Notes: generated by a model not told the origin, from the letters alone. A stretch of DNA of 64,000 bases from Mameliella sp. MMSF_3455 (GCF_030733205.1 NZ_JASHJL010000028.1:1-64000); one strand, 5' to 3'; shown: positions 8,375-16,989, numbered from the stretch's first letter. Made by a program: numbers and translations.

Positions 8375-9535
8375 ATGCAGTTCGGATTGAGCGACGAGCA
8401 GGAGATGATCGTTTCGACGGTGCGCAGCTTCGTCGAAAAGGAGATCTATCCTTTCGAGGCCGAGGTCGAACGAACCGGACAGGTGCCGCCGGGTCTTGGC
8501 GAAGAGATCAAGCGCAAGGTGATCGACCTCGGCTTTTACGCCTGCAACTTCCCCGAGGAGGTGGGGGGCGCGGGGCTGGGCCACCTCGATTTCACGCTGG
8601 TCGAGCGCGAGCTTGGGCGCGGCAGCATGGCGCTGACGCATTTCTTTGGCCGACCGCAGAACATCCTGATGGCTTGCGAGGGGGAGCAACGCGAGCGCTA
8701 TCTGCTGCCCGCCGTGCGGGGCGAGCGGATGGATGCGCTGGCCATGACCGAGCCGGAGGCCGGCAGCGACGTGCGCGGGATGAAATGTACCGCGGTGCGG
8801 CAGGGGGGCGACTGGGTGGTGAACGGGACCAAGCACTTCATCTCGGGCGCCGATCACGCGGATTTCTTCATCGTTTTCATTGCCACGGGCGTGGACGAGA
8901 CCCCCAAGGGACCGAAAAAGCGGATCACCTGTTTCCTGGTTGATCGCGGGCATCCGGGGTTCGAGGTGCGCGATGGCTATAACTCTGTCTCGCACCGGGG
9001 CTACAAGAACTGCATCCTGGACTTCACCGATTGCCGCTTGCCGGACGCACAGGTGCTGGGCGAGGTCGACGGCGGGTTCGAGGTCATGAACACTTGGCTG
9101 TACGCCACGCGTTTGACCGTGGCGGCCTTTTCCGTGGGGCGGGCGCGGCGCTGTTTCGACATGGCGGTGGATTACGCGGCGCAGCGCAGGCAGTTCGGTC
9201 AGGCGATTGCCAAGTTCCAGGGGGTGTCCTTTCAGGTTGCGGACATGGTGACAGAGATCGACGCCGCCGACTGGCTGACCCTGGCCGCGGCCTGGCGGCT
9301 GGACCAGGACCTGCCGTCGAACCGCGAGATCGCGAGCGCCAAGGTCTACGCGACCGAGATGCTGGCTCGGGTCACGGACACGACCTTGCAGATCTTCGGC
9401 GGCATGGGGCTGATGGACGATTTCCCCATCGAACGGTTCTGGCGCGATGCCCGGGTCGAGCGGATCTGGGACGGCACATCCGAAATCCAGCGCCACATCA
9501 TCGGGCGGGAGATTTTCCGTCCCCTGGGGGCGTGA
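8375..9535 (+). CDS. acyl-CoA dehydrogenase family protein
   Basis: This is an FAD enzyme that introduces a 2,3-double bond into an acyl-CoA thioester or acts on a related substrate. The 386-residue product has the normal ACAD layout: N-terminal helices, a middle beta domain with AMTEPEAGSD (about 126-135) and GTKHFISGA, and the C-terminal FAD/active-site segment. At the position of the catalytic glutamate in medium-chain enzymes (the YEGTS motif) it has Asp366 (WDGTSEIQR). GGAGGAC precedes ATG 8375. It overlaps the acyl-CoA synthetase gene by one base, which implies a shared transcript and possibly a shared substrate. Confidence 0.93.
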   Translation: MQFGLSDEQEMIVSTVRSFVEKEIYPFEAEVERTGQVPPGLGEEIKRKVIDLGFYACNFPEEVGGAGLGHLDFTLVERELGRGSMALTHFFGRPQNILMACEGEQRERYLLPAVRGERMDALAMTEPEAGSDVRGMKCTAVRQGGDWVVNGTKHFISGADHADFFIVFIATGVDETPKGPKKRITCFLVDRGHPGFEVRDGYNSVSHRGYKNCILDFTDCRLPDAQVLGEVDGGFEVMNTWLYATRLTVAAFSVGRARRCFDMAVDYAAQRRQFGQAIAKFQGVSFQVADMVTEIDAADWLTLAAAWRLDQDLPSNREIASAKVYATEMLARVTDTTLQIFGGMGLMDDFPIERFWRDARVERIWDGTSEIQRHIIGREIFRPLGA

Positions 9536-11670
9536 TGGCCCTCGGCGCCAATGACACTGCCGGGTCCTTGGCGCGCCTCCTGCATCCCCGATCCATTGCG
9601 GTGATCGGCGGCGGGGGGTGGTGCGCGAATGTCATCCGCGAATGCCGGAGGATGGGCTTTGACGGGCCGCTCTGGCCGGTGCATCCGACGCGCGCCGAGG
9701 TCGGCGGACTGCCGGCTGTGGCGCGGGTGGAGGACCTGCCGGAATCGCCGGATGCGGTCTATATCGGCATAAACCGCGCCGCCACGGTCGAGGCGGTGCG
9801 GCTTCTGTCTGCTGCCGGCGCGGGTGGGGCGATCTGCTTTGCCTCGGGATTTGCCGAGGCGCAGGCGGAACTGTCGGATGGCCGGGACATGCAGGCGGCG
9901 CTTTTGGCGGCGGCGGGGGAAATGCCGGTGCTGGGGCCGAACTGCTACGGCATGCTGAACGCGCTCGACCGGGTCGCGCTCTGGCCCGACCAGCACGGAT
10001 TGGTCCCGGTGGAAAGGGGCGTGGCGATCCTCTCGCAAAGCTCCAACGTCGCGCTCAACCTGACAATGCAACGGCGCGGCCTGCCGATCGCCTTTCTGGG
10101 CACCGTGGGCAACCAGGCGCAGGTGGACCTGAGCACGCTGGGCATGGCGCTGCTCGAAGACCCGCGGATCACGGCGCTGGGGCTTTATGTCGAGGGCATT
10201 GCTGACATCCGCGGGTTCGAGGCCCTTGCGGCGCGGGCACGTGCATTGGGCAAGCGGATCGTGGCGCTGAAGCTGGGGGCCTCGGAGCAGGCGGGCGCGG
10301 CGGCGGTGTCGCATACGGCATCCCTGACCGGCAGCGATGCGGGCGCGCGGGCCTTTCTGCGACGCATCGGGGTGGCGCAGGTCTCGTCCCTGTCGGCCCT
10401 GCTGGAATGTCTGAAGATCCTGCATGTGGCCGGGCCTCTGCGTTCCAACCGGCTGGTCTCGGCTTCTTGTTCGGGCGGCGAGGCGAGCCTGATGGCGGAT
10501 ACCGGCCTGGGCTACGACATCACCTTTCCGCCCCTGGGCACCGTCCAGCGGGAGGCGCTGCGCGCGGCGCTGGGTCCCAAGGTGGCGCTGGCCAACCCGC
10601 TGGATTACCACACCTATATCTGGGGCGACGTGCCCGCGATGAGGGCCTGTTTCGCCGGGCTGGCGCAAGGGGACGATCTAGGCGCAGCTGTTGTCGTGCT
10701 GGATTTTCCGCGCGGTGACCGCTGTTCGAGCGCCGATTGGGAGCCGGTGATCGACGCGGTGACACAAGCGCGGGGCGATGTGCCCTTGGCGGTCCTGTCG
10801 AGCCTTGTCGAGACGCTGCCGGAGGATGTGGCCCGGCGGCTGGTGGCGCTTGGGATCGTTCCGCTCTGTGATCTGTCGGCGGCTCTGGAGGCGCTGGCGG
10901 CGGCGGCCTTCCTTGGCCGCGCGGTGGACCCGGCGCCGGTGTTGTTGGCGCGTGAGGAGGGGGCGCTGCCCCCGTCGCGTTCCGCGACCCCCCCGGAGTA
11001 TTTTGGGAAAGAAGAAGCGGGGGGTGTTCTGCAGGAGGCCGAGGCGAAACGGATCCTGGAGGGCGCGGGCCTTGTGGTGCCGGCGCATGCGCGCGCCGCG
11101 ACACCGGGTGTGACGGCAGAAGCGGCGGCGCGGATCGGCTTTCCAGTGGTTCTGAAGGGCGAAGGCTTTGCCCACAAGAGCGAGGCGGGCGCGGTGCGGC
11201 TGAACCTGGCCTCGGCGCAGGCGGTGCGGTCGGCGGCCGAGAACATGGACGCGCGGGGCTACCTGATCGAGGAAATGGTCGGCGGCGCGGTGGTGGAACT
11301 GCTGATCGGCGTGGTCCGCGATCCCGCGCACGGGTTTGTCCTGACCCTGGGCGCGGGCGGCATCTGGACCGAGATCCTTGGGGATACGCAGGTGCGGTTG
11401 TTGCCGGTCAGTGAAGCGGAGGTGCGCGAGGCGCTGGCGGGCCTGCGGATCGCGCCGCTGCTGGCCGGCTATCGTGGCGCGCCGGGGGCGGATGAAACGG
11501 CGATTGTGGCCGCCGTCCATGCGGTGCAGGCTTTCGTCGCGGCCCATGCCGACAGGATCGAGGAACTGGAGATCAACCCGCTGATCGTCACGCCCGACCG
11601 GGCGGTGGCGGCGGATGCATTGATCCGGTTGAGGACGGAAAGACAGGAAGGAGAGGGCGATGCCGCTTGA
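9535..11670 (+). CDS. ADP-forming acyl-CoA synthetase (acetate--CoA ligase family)
   Basis: This enzyme makes an acyl-CoA from acid, CoA and ATP, releasing ADP and phosphate. Fused domains are an N-terminal CoA-binding Rossmann domain (about residues 10-140, HPRSIAVIGGG), a succinyl-CoA-ligase-like middle region (about 150-460) and a C-terminal ATP-grasp domain (about 497-711). The start is ATG 9535, overlapping the acyl-CoA dehydrogenase stop (TGATG). The total is 711 residues. The linker before the ATP-grasp domain (about residues 475-495, with PPEYFGKEEA) is encoded by a palindromic DNA repeat that is intergenic elsewhere in the window. The acid substrate is unknown but is probably processed by the neighbouring dehydrogenase. 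Confidence 0.93.
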   Translation: MALGANDTAGSLARLLHPRSIAVIGGGGWCANVIRECRRMGFDGPLWPVHPTRAEVGGLPAVARVEDLPESPDAVYIGINRAATVEAVRLLSAAGAGGAICFASGFAEAQAELSDGRDMQAALLAAAGEMPVLGPNCYGMLNALDRVALWPDQHGLVPVERGVAILSQSSNVALNLTMQRRGLPIAFLGTVGNQAQVDLSTLGMALLEDPRITALGLYVEGIADIRGFEALAARARALGKRIVALKLGASEQAGAAAVSHTASLTGSDAGARAFLRRIGVAQVSSLSALLECLKILHVAGPLRSNRLVSASCSGGEASLMADTGLGYDITFPPLGTVQREALRAALGPKVALANPLDYHTYIWGDVPAMRACFAGLAQGDDLGAAVVVLDFPRGDRCSSADWEPVIDAVTQARGDVPLAVLSSLVETLPEDVARRLVALGIVPLCDLSAALEALAAAAFLGRAVDPAPVLLAREEGALPPSRSATPPEYFGKEEAGGVLQEAEAKRILEGAGLVVPAHARAATPGVTAEAAARIGFPVVLKGEGFAHKSEAGAVRLNLASAQAVRSAAENMDARGYLIEEMVGGAVVELLIGVVRDPAHGFVLTLGAGGIWTEILGDTQVRLLPVSEAEVREALAGLRIAPLLAGYRGAPGADETAIVAAVHAVQAFVAAHADRIEELEINPLIVTPDRAVAADALIRLRTERQEGEGDAA
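10957..11018. repeat. palindromic repeat, copy 2, in frame within a coding gene
   Basis: GCGCTGCCCCC, the hairpin GTCGCG-TTC-CGCGAC (10974-10988) and the tail CCCCCGGAGTATTTTG...AGAAGAAGC match copy 1 at 6211-6271 except in the hairpin arms, which differ yet remain complementary. It is read through without a stop and encodes the linker between the CoA-ligase and ATP-grasp regions of the synthetase. Confidence 0.85.
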
Positions 11671-12571
11671 GATGAACAGAGAGGTCTTTATCACCTGCGC
11701 GGTGACGGGATCGGGCGGGACGCAGGACCGCAGCCCGCATGTGCCGCGCTCTCCGAAAGAGATCGCCGAAAGCGCCATCGCGGCGGCCCGGGCGGGGGCG
11801 GCCGTGGTGCATTGCCATGTCCGCGATCCCGAGTCCGGGGCGCCCTCGCGGGAATTGGCCTATTACCGCGAAGTGACAGAGCGCATCCGCGATGCCGAGG
11901 TGGACGTGGTGCTGAACCTGACAGCGGGCATGGGCGGCGACATTACCTTTGGCTCGACCGAGGCGCCCTTGCCGGTGAACGAGGCCGGGACCGACATGAT
12001 CGGCGCCGAGGCGCGGGTGGCGCATATCGCGGAATGCCTGCCCGAGATCTGCACGCTGGATTGCGGCACGATGAATTTCGCCGAGGCCGATTATGTCATG
12101 ACCAATACACCCGGCATGTTGCGCGACATGGGCGCGCGCATGACCGCGCTGGGGGTCAAGCCCGAGATCGAGGCCTTTGACACCGGTCACCTGTGGTTCG
12201 CCAAGCAATTGGTGAAAGAGGGCGTGCTGGAGGGACCCGCGCTGGTGCAGCTTTGCATGGGGGTGCCCTGGGGCGCGCCGGATGACCTCAATACCTTCAT
12301 GGCGATGGTCAACAACGTCCCGGATGACTGGTGTTTCAGCGCCTTCGCGCTGGGGCGCAACCAGATGCCCTATGTGGCGGCCTCCGTGCTGGCGGGCGGC
12401 AACGTGCGCGTCGGGCTGGAGGACAACCTGTTCCTCGACAAGGGGGTGCTGGCGACCAATGCACAACTGGTCGACCGCGCCGTGGGGATCATCGAAAACC
12501 TCGGTGCCAAGGTCATGGGACCCTCAGCGGTGAGAGAAAAACTGGGGCTGACCAAGCGCGCGCCCAGATAG
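11660..12571 (+). CDS. 3-keto-5-aminohexanoate cleavage family protein (BKACE)
   Basis: BKACE enzymes condense a beta-keto acid with acetyl-CoA and cleave it to acetoacetate plus a CoA ester, using zinc. The 303-residue product has the conserved N-terminal RSPHVPRSPKEIA segment and the zinc-binding HCHVRDPESG motif (His near residues 50-52). It also has the loops VVLNLTAGMG and CTLDCGTMNF and the C-terminal GNVRVGLEDN. The start ATG overlaps the synthetase end by 11 bases and follows GGAGAGG. Position in the operon suggests it acts on a beta-keto acid made earlier in the route. Family call is firm; the substrate is not. Confidence 0.92.
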   Translation: MPLEMNREVFITCAVTGSGGTQDRSPHVPRSPKEIAESAIAAARAGAAVVHCHVRDPESGAPSRELAYYREVTERIRDAEVDVVLNLTAGMGGDITFGSTEAPLPVNEAGTDMIGAEARVAHIAECLPEICTLDCGTMNFAEADYVMTNTPGMLRDMGARMTALGVKPEIEAFDTGHLWFAKQLVKEGVLEGPALVQLCMGVPWGAPDDLNTFMAMVNNVPDDWCFSAFALGRNQMPYVAASVLAGGNVRVGLEDNLFLDKGVLATNAQLVDRAVGIIENLGAKVMGPSAVREKLGLTKRAPR

Positions 12572-12633
12572 GTCTTGTCGCCCCGACGGTCGGCGTCGCA
12601 GGGTTGCCGGGCGCTGACATCGGGGGAGGGGAC

Positions 12634-13734
12634 ATGGCCAGCATCGGGATCGGAATCGTCGGCGGCGGATACATGGGCAAGGCACATTCCGCCGCCTTTG
12701 CCGCTGTTGGCACGGTATTCGAGACAAGGTTGAAACCGCGTCTGGTGGCCATCGCCGGGTCCACGCCTCACAGCGGCGCCCGCTATGCCGAGGCTTACGG
12801 GTTCGAGCGCGGTGCCCATGACTGGCAGGCCCTGGTTGAGGATCCCGAGGTGGAGGCGGTGGTGATCGCCTCTCCACAGTCGACGCACCGCGAAATCGCG
12901 GAGGCGGCCTTTGCGCTTGGCAAGCCGGTGCTCTGCGAGAAACCGCTGGGCCTGACGCTGGAAGAGGCGCGATCCATGTTGGCCGCCGCCGAACGTGCGG
13001 GGGTCGCGCATATGGTGGCCTACAACTATAGCCGGACACCCGCGACGCGCTTTGCCCGCCAGTTGATCGCTGCGGGCGACCTGGGGCGGGTGCATCACCT
13101 GCGCATCGAACATACCGAGGATTTCCACCTGACCTCGATCCTGCCGCCCTGGCGGTCGCAGGGCGAGGCCAACGGTTGCCTGGGGGACCTTGCGCCGCAT
13201 CCGATCAATGCCGCACTGGCGCTGGGCGGGCCGATTGCCGAGGTCTCGGCGGTGATCGAGACGGTTTTTCCCGAACGCAATGGCGTGGCCGTGACCAACG
13301 ACGACCAGGTTCTGATGACCCTGCGCTTTGAGAACGGGGCCAGCGGACAGCTTTTTGCCAGCCGCGTCGCGACGGGGCGGAAAATGGGGTATGCCTATGA
13401 AGTCACGGGGGAAAAGGGCGCGATCCGTTTCGACCAGGAAGATCAGAACGCGCTCTGGCTTTGCGATGGGGCGGCGCCGGCGGAACGGGCCGGGTTTACC
13501 AAGGTCCTGACCGGTCCGGCGCATCCCGACTACCGGGGGTTCTGTCCGGGGCCGGGGCATGGGACCGGCTACCAGGATCAGATCATCATCGAGGCGAAGG
13601 ATTTTCTGCAGGCCATCGACGGCGGGTCTCCGGTCTGGCCGACCTTCGCCGACGGGGTCGAGGTGCACCGCGTGATCGCCGCGGCCCGCGCTGCGTCGGT
13701 GTCGGGGAGCTGGGCACGGGTGGCGGATTTCTGA
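12634..13734 (+). CDS. Gfo/Idh/MocA family oxidoreductase (first of a pair)
   Basis: This NAD(P)-dependent oxidoreductase probably oxidises a hydroxyl of a sugar, inositol or sugar acid. The N-terminal Rossmann domain starts IGIVGGGYMG and contains the signature CEKPLG near residue 110. The C-terminal alpha/beta domain has the GDLAPHPIN region with the likely catalytic His. ATG 12634 follows GGGGGAGGGG; longer upstream frames overlap the BKACE gene and are not protein-like. The product is 366 residues. It is followed 17 bases later by a second, only distantly similar family member, so the two may act on successive or alternative substrates. Confidence 0.9.
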   Translation: MASIGIGIVGGGYMGKAHSAAFAAVGTVFETRLKPRLVAIAGSTPHSGARYAEAYGFERGAHDWQALVEDPEVEAVVIASPQSTHREIAEAAFALGKPVLCEKPLGLTLEEARSMLAAAERAGVAHMVAYNYSRTPATRFARQLIAAGDLGRVHHLRIEHTEDFHLTSILPPWRSQGEANGCLGDLAPHPINAALALGGPIAEVSAVIETVFPERNGVAVTNDDQVLMTLRFENGASGQLFASRVATGRKMGYAYEVTGEKGAIRFDQEDQNALWLCDGAAPAERAGFTKVLTGPAHPDYRGFCPGPGHGTGYQDQIIIEAKDFLQAIDGGSPVWPTFADGVEVHRVIAAARAASVSGSWARVADF

Positions 13735-13751
13735 GACCGGGAGGGCAGGCA

Positions 13752-14909
13752 ATGACAAAACTGAACTGGGGCATGATCGGTGGCGGAGAGGGCAGCCAGA
13801 TCGGTCCGGCGCACCGGCTGGCCGCGGGGCTGGACGGGGCGTTCGATTTCGTCGCCGGGGCGCTGGATCATCGCGCCGAGGAAGGTCGGGCGTTCGGTCA
13901 GCGACTGGGGCTGGCGGCCGACCGGGCCTATGGGAACTGGCGCGAGATGCTGGAGGGCGAGCGGGGGCGCGAGGACCGGGTCGACCTGGTGACGGTGGCC
14001 ACGCCCAACGCCACGCATTTCGAGATCAGCAGGGCCTTTCTGGAGGGCGGGTTTCACGTCCTGGTCGAAAAGCCCATGACGATGACCGTCGCCGAGGGCG
14101 AGGAACTGGTGGGTCTTGCGCGAGAGACAGGGCGTATCTGCGCGGTGAACTATGGCTACTCGGGCTATGCGCTGGTGCGGCAGATGCGGGCGATGGTGGC
14201 GGCGGGCGATCTGGGCCGCGTGCGGATGGTGGTGGCGGAGTTCGCTCACGGCCATCACGCGGACGCGGGCGATGCGGACAACCCGCGCGTGCGCTGGCGC
14301 TATGACCCGGCGCAGGCCGGGGTTTCGGCACAATTCGCCGATTGCGGCATCCATGCGTTGCACATGGCCTCTTTTGTCATCGGGCAGGAGGTGGAGCGGC
14401 TTTCGGCGGACACGGTAAGCTGTATCGAAAGCCGGGTGCTGGAGGATGACGCGCAGGTAAATCTGCGGTTCGACGGCGGTGCGGTGGGGCGGCTCTGGAC
14501 CTCGTCGATCGCGCTGGGGCGTCAGCACGGGCTGACCTTGCAGGTCTTTGGTGAAAAGGGAGGGCTGCGCTGGGCGCAGGAGCAGCCGAACCAGCTATAC
14601 TGGATGCCGCTGGGCGGACGGCTGGAAGTGATCGAGCGTGGCGGACCCGGCCTGTCACCCGAGGCCACCCGCGCCAGCCGGGTGACAGTGGGCCATGCCG
14701 AGGGAATGCCGCTGGCCTTCGGCAATCTCTACGCTGACCTGGCCGAGGCGATCCGGGCACGCAGGGAAGGACGAGAGATGGACCCGGCCGCGGATCTGTA
14801 CCCCCGGGCGGAAGACGGTTTGCGTTCGATGGCCGCCGTCTTTGCGGTGGCCGAGAGCGGCAAGGCCGAGGGCGCTTGGGTGGAGGCGCGGCCGCCCATG
14901 ATGCGCTGA
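13752..14909 (+). CDS. Gfo/Idh/MocA family oxidoreductase (second of a pair)
   Basis: This is a second NAD(P)-dependent oxidoreductase of the family, 385 residues. It starts MTKLNWGMIGGGEGSQIG, with the subfamily-typical insert GEGSQIGPAHR after the dinucleotide loop. The signature is VEKPMT near residue 109, and the segment DCGIHALHM carries the candidate catalytic His. This layout resembles the subgroup found in many sugar-acid and inositol-like clusters. The start is chosen at ATG 13752 after GAGGGCAGGC. It is the last recognisable gene of the plus-strand catabolic operon; no strong terminator follows on that strand. Confidence 0.9.
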   Translation: MTKLNWGMIGGGEGSQIGPAHRLAAGLDGAFDFVAGALDHRAEEGRAFGQRLGLAADRAYGNWREMLEGERGREDRVDLVTVATPNATHFEISRAFLEGGFHVLVEKPMTMTVAEGEELVGLARETGRICAVNYGYSGYALVRQMRAMVAAGDLGRVRMVVAEFAHGHHADAGDADNPRVRWRYDPAQAGVSAQFADCGIHALHMASFVIGQEVERLSADTVSCIESRVLEDDAQVNLRFDGGAVGRLWTSSIALGRQHGLTLQVFGEKGGLRWAQEQPNQLYWMPLGGRLEVIERGGPGLSPEATRASRVTVGHAEGMPLAFGNLYADLAEAIRARREGREMDPAADLYPRAEDGLRSMAAVFAVAESGKAEGAWVEARPPMMR

Positions 14910-15044
14910 GGGGCCGGATACGGGGACGGGGGCGGACGCTGTTCCGCGCCTGCGGCGCCAAAGACGCCCCGCCCACCGTCCCTTGGGACCGCGCTCCGGT
15001 CTGATCGTCCTCTTCGGGTCGGTCCAAGCCGACAGCCAGCCAGG
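14910..15044. other. intergenic region with partial palindromic-repeat-like hairpins
   Basis: No coding sequence seen. It contains GCGCC-TGC-GGCGC and flanking G-rich/C-rich arms resembling the stem part of the palindromic repeat at 6211 but without the GGAGTATTTT tail. It may also help end transcripts from the upstream operon. Confidence 0.4.
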
Positions 15045-15075
15045 AAAAACCCCGCCTCGGCGGGACCGGGCGGGG
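15045..15075 (-). terminator. Rho-independent terminator of metF
   Basis: On the minus strand, CCCCGCC and GGCGGGG (15050-15056 with 15069-15075) close a stem around a smaller CGGTCCCGCCG structure, followed by a run of five T residues (15045-15049). It lies just beyond the metF stop codon. Confidence 0.85.
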
Positions 15076-15101
15076 CGATTGTTCGCAGGCTGGCGGGTGG
15101 T

Positions 15102-15971
15102 TCAGGCCACCTGTTCCAGCGCCACCTCTGGCGTGACACCCAGCGCAAAGCAGACGTCGCGGGTCAGTTCCGGGCGGTTCAGGGTGTAGAAGTGGAGCTT
15201 GTCCACACCGCCTTCCAGCAGGTCGGAGCACAGCTCGGTGCAGATTGCCGTGGCCAGCAGATCCTCGCGCCCGTCGCGCTGCGCCTTTTCGAAGGCGTCC
15301 GAGACCCACTGCGGGATGTAGGTGCCACAGCTTTCGGCAAAGCGGCGTGCGCCGTTCCAGTTTTCGATCGGCAGGATGCCCGGCACCAGCTTGTCACCGT
15401 CGATCCCGGCCTTCTGGCAGGCGTCGCGGAAACGGAAGAAGGTCTCGGCCTCGAAGAAGAACTGGGTCAGGGCCTCGTCCGCGCCGGCGTCCAGCTTGCG
15501 CTTGAGCCAGGCGATGTTGGCGTCCATGTCCGCGGCCTCGGGGTGGCAGTCGGGGTAGGCGCCGACGCGCTGGGTGAACTTGCCGGTCTCGGCCAGAGCC
15601 TCGATCAATTCGATAGAGTTGGCAAAACCATCGGGGTGCTGGGTGAAGCCGTCCGAACCCTTGGGCGGGTCGCCGCGCAGGGCCACGATATCGGTGACGC
15701 CCGACTCGGCAAAGCCTTCGGCGATGGCCAGGGTCTCATCACGGGTGGCGTTGACGCAGGTGAGATGCGCCGCCGTGCGCAGGCCGGAATGCTTGTGCAG
15801 CGTCGCCACCACGTCGCGGGTCAGGTCGCGGGTGGTGCCGCCTGCGCCATATGTCACCGAGACGAAGCGCGGCGCCAGCGGCGAAAGAACCTGCACCGCG
15901 TCCCAGAGGCGAAAGGTGGCCTCGATGTTTTTCGGCGGGAAGAATTCGAAGGAGATCTCGGGGCGCTGCAT
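15102..15971 (-). CDS. metF: methylenetetrahydrofolate reductase [NAD(P)H]
   Basis: MetF reduces 5,10-methylenetetrahydrofolate to 5-methyltetrahydrofolate, the methyl donor for methionine synthesis. The 289-residue flavoprotein has the expected N-terminus with FEFFPPKN (about 8-15) containing the catalytic Glu. It also has FVSVTYGAGG, the folate-site HLTCVN and ALRGDPP loops, and the C-terminal YTLNRPELT. Length and motifs match bacterial MetF. It is divergent from a MetR-like activator, with a TGAG-N5-CTCA site between them, and has its own terminator. Confidence 0.96.
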   Translation of the reverse strand: MQRPEISFEFFPPKNIEATFRLWDAVQVLSPLAPRFVSVTYGAGGTTRDLTRDVVATLHKHSGLRTAAHLTCVNATRDETLAIAEGFAESGVTDIVALRGDPPKGSDGFTQHPDGFANSIELIEALAETGKFTQRVGAYPDCHPEAADMDANIAWLKRKLDAGADEALTQFFFEAETFFRFRDACQKAGIDGDKLVPGILPIENWNGARRFAESCGTYIPQWVSDAFEKAQRDGREDLLATAICTELCSDLLEGGVDKLHFYTLNRPELTRDVCFALGVTPEVALEQVA

Positions 15972-16023
15972 GGTGCGGGGTGTCCTTTATGACGTTGGAG
16001 CCCTTGTCGCATGTGCAGCATTG

Positions 16024-16036
16024 TGAGACAAACTCA
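16024..16036. promoter_or_regulatory. MetR-type binding site candidate
   Basis: TGAG-ACAAA-CTCA is a perfect interrupted palindrome in the 108-base region between metF (minus, ATG at 15971) and metR (plus, ATG at 16080). It follows the E. coli MetR pattern TGAA-N5-TTCA with one symmetric substitution. A looser CTCA/TGAG pair follows at about 16044-16060. Confidence 0.65.
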
Positions 16037-16079
16037 TAAATCTCAAGATCAACATGAGGCGGATGAGGGAAAGCCCCCC

Positions 16080-16985
16080 ATGCATATCGAATTCCGGCAT
16101 CTCCGGACCATCAAGGCGATCCATGACGCGGGCGGTGTGGCGCGGGCGGCAGAGATGCTGAACATCACGCAATCGGCGCTAAGTCACCAGATCAAGGGGC
16201 TGGAGGACCAGGCGGGGGTCGAGCTTTTCGTGCGCAGGTCCAAGCCGATGAAACTCTCGGCGGCGGGGATGCGCCTTCTGCGGCTGGCCGAGCAGATCCT
16301 GCCGCAGGTCGAGGCCGTCCAGGCCGAGTTCGAGGGCTTGCGCGAGGGCAAGTCCGGGCGGTTGCACATTGCCATCGAATGCCACGCCTGTTTCGAATGG
16401 CTTTTTCCGGTGCTGGAAGGTTTCCGCAAGAAGTTTTCCGACGTGGATGTGGACATCCGTCCGGGTCTTGCCTTCGATGCCTTGCCCGCTCTGATGAAGG
16501 AAGAGGTGGACGTGGTCATTTCCTCGGACCCTGAGGACCTGGCAGGCGTCACTTTCGTGCCGCTCTTCGACTACAGCCCGGTCTTCGTCGCCTCGTCCCA
16601 GCACCCGCTCGCGGAAAAGGAATTCATCGAAGCCGAGGATTTCCGGGGCCAGACACTGATCACCTACCCGGTGGAACGTTCGCGCCTGGATATTTTCAGC
16701 CAGTTGTTGACCCCGGCCAAGGTGGAACCGGCGGCGATCCGACAGGTGGAACTGACGGCGGTGATCCTGTTGCTGGTGGCGTCCAACCGGGGAGTGTCGG
16801 TTCTGCCGGACTGGGTCGTGCGTGAGGTGAAATACAGCTCTGACTATGTCACGCGCCCGCTTACGAAAAAGGGACTGACGCGGCGCCTTTATGCGGCGGT
16901 GCGGACAGAGGACCTGGACAAACCCTTCATGACGTTGCTGATCCGGCTGGCCGGGGAAGAGGCGCGCAGACTGCAGGCTGCGTGA
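16080..16985 (+). CDS. metR: LysR family transcriptional regulator, probable MetR
   Basis: This LysR-type activator probably controls metF and other methionine genes. The product is 301 residues with an N-terminal helix-turn-helix (about 1-60; ARAAEMLNITQSALSHQIKGLE). The periplasmic-binding-protein-like effector domain contains the MetR-like AIECHACFEWLFPVL segment (about 98-112). The start at ATG 16080 gives the canonical MHIEFRHLRTI; upstream codons in the frame are not typical. The assignment to MetR rests on the effector-domain similarity, the divergent metF and the matching palindrome. Confidence 0.88.
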   Translation: MHIEFRHLRTIKAIHDAGGVARAAEMLNITQSALSHQIKGLEDQAGVELFVRRSKPMKLSAAGMRLLRLAEQILPQVEAVQAEFEGLREGKSGRLHIAIECHACFEWLFPVLEGFRKKFSDVDVDIRPGLAFDALPALMKEEVDVVISSDPEDLAGVTFVPLFDYSPVFVASSQHPLAEKEFIEAEDFRGQTLITYPVERSRLDIFSQLLTPAKVEPAAIRQVELTAVILLLVASNRGVSVLPDWVVREVKYSSDYVTRPLTKKGLTRRLYAAVRTEDLDKPFMTLLIRLAGEEARRLQAA

Positions 16986-16989
16986 TCTC

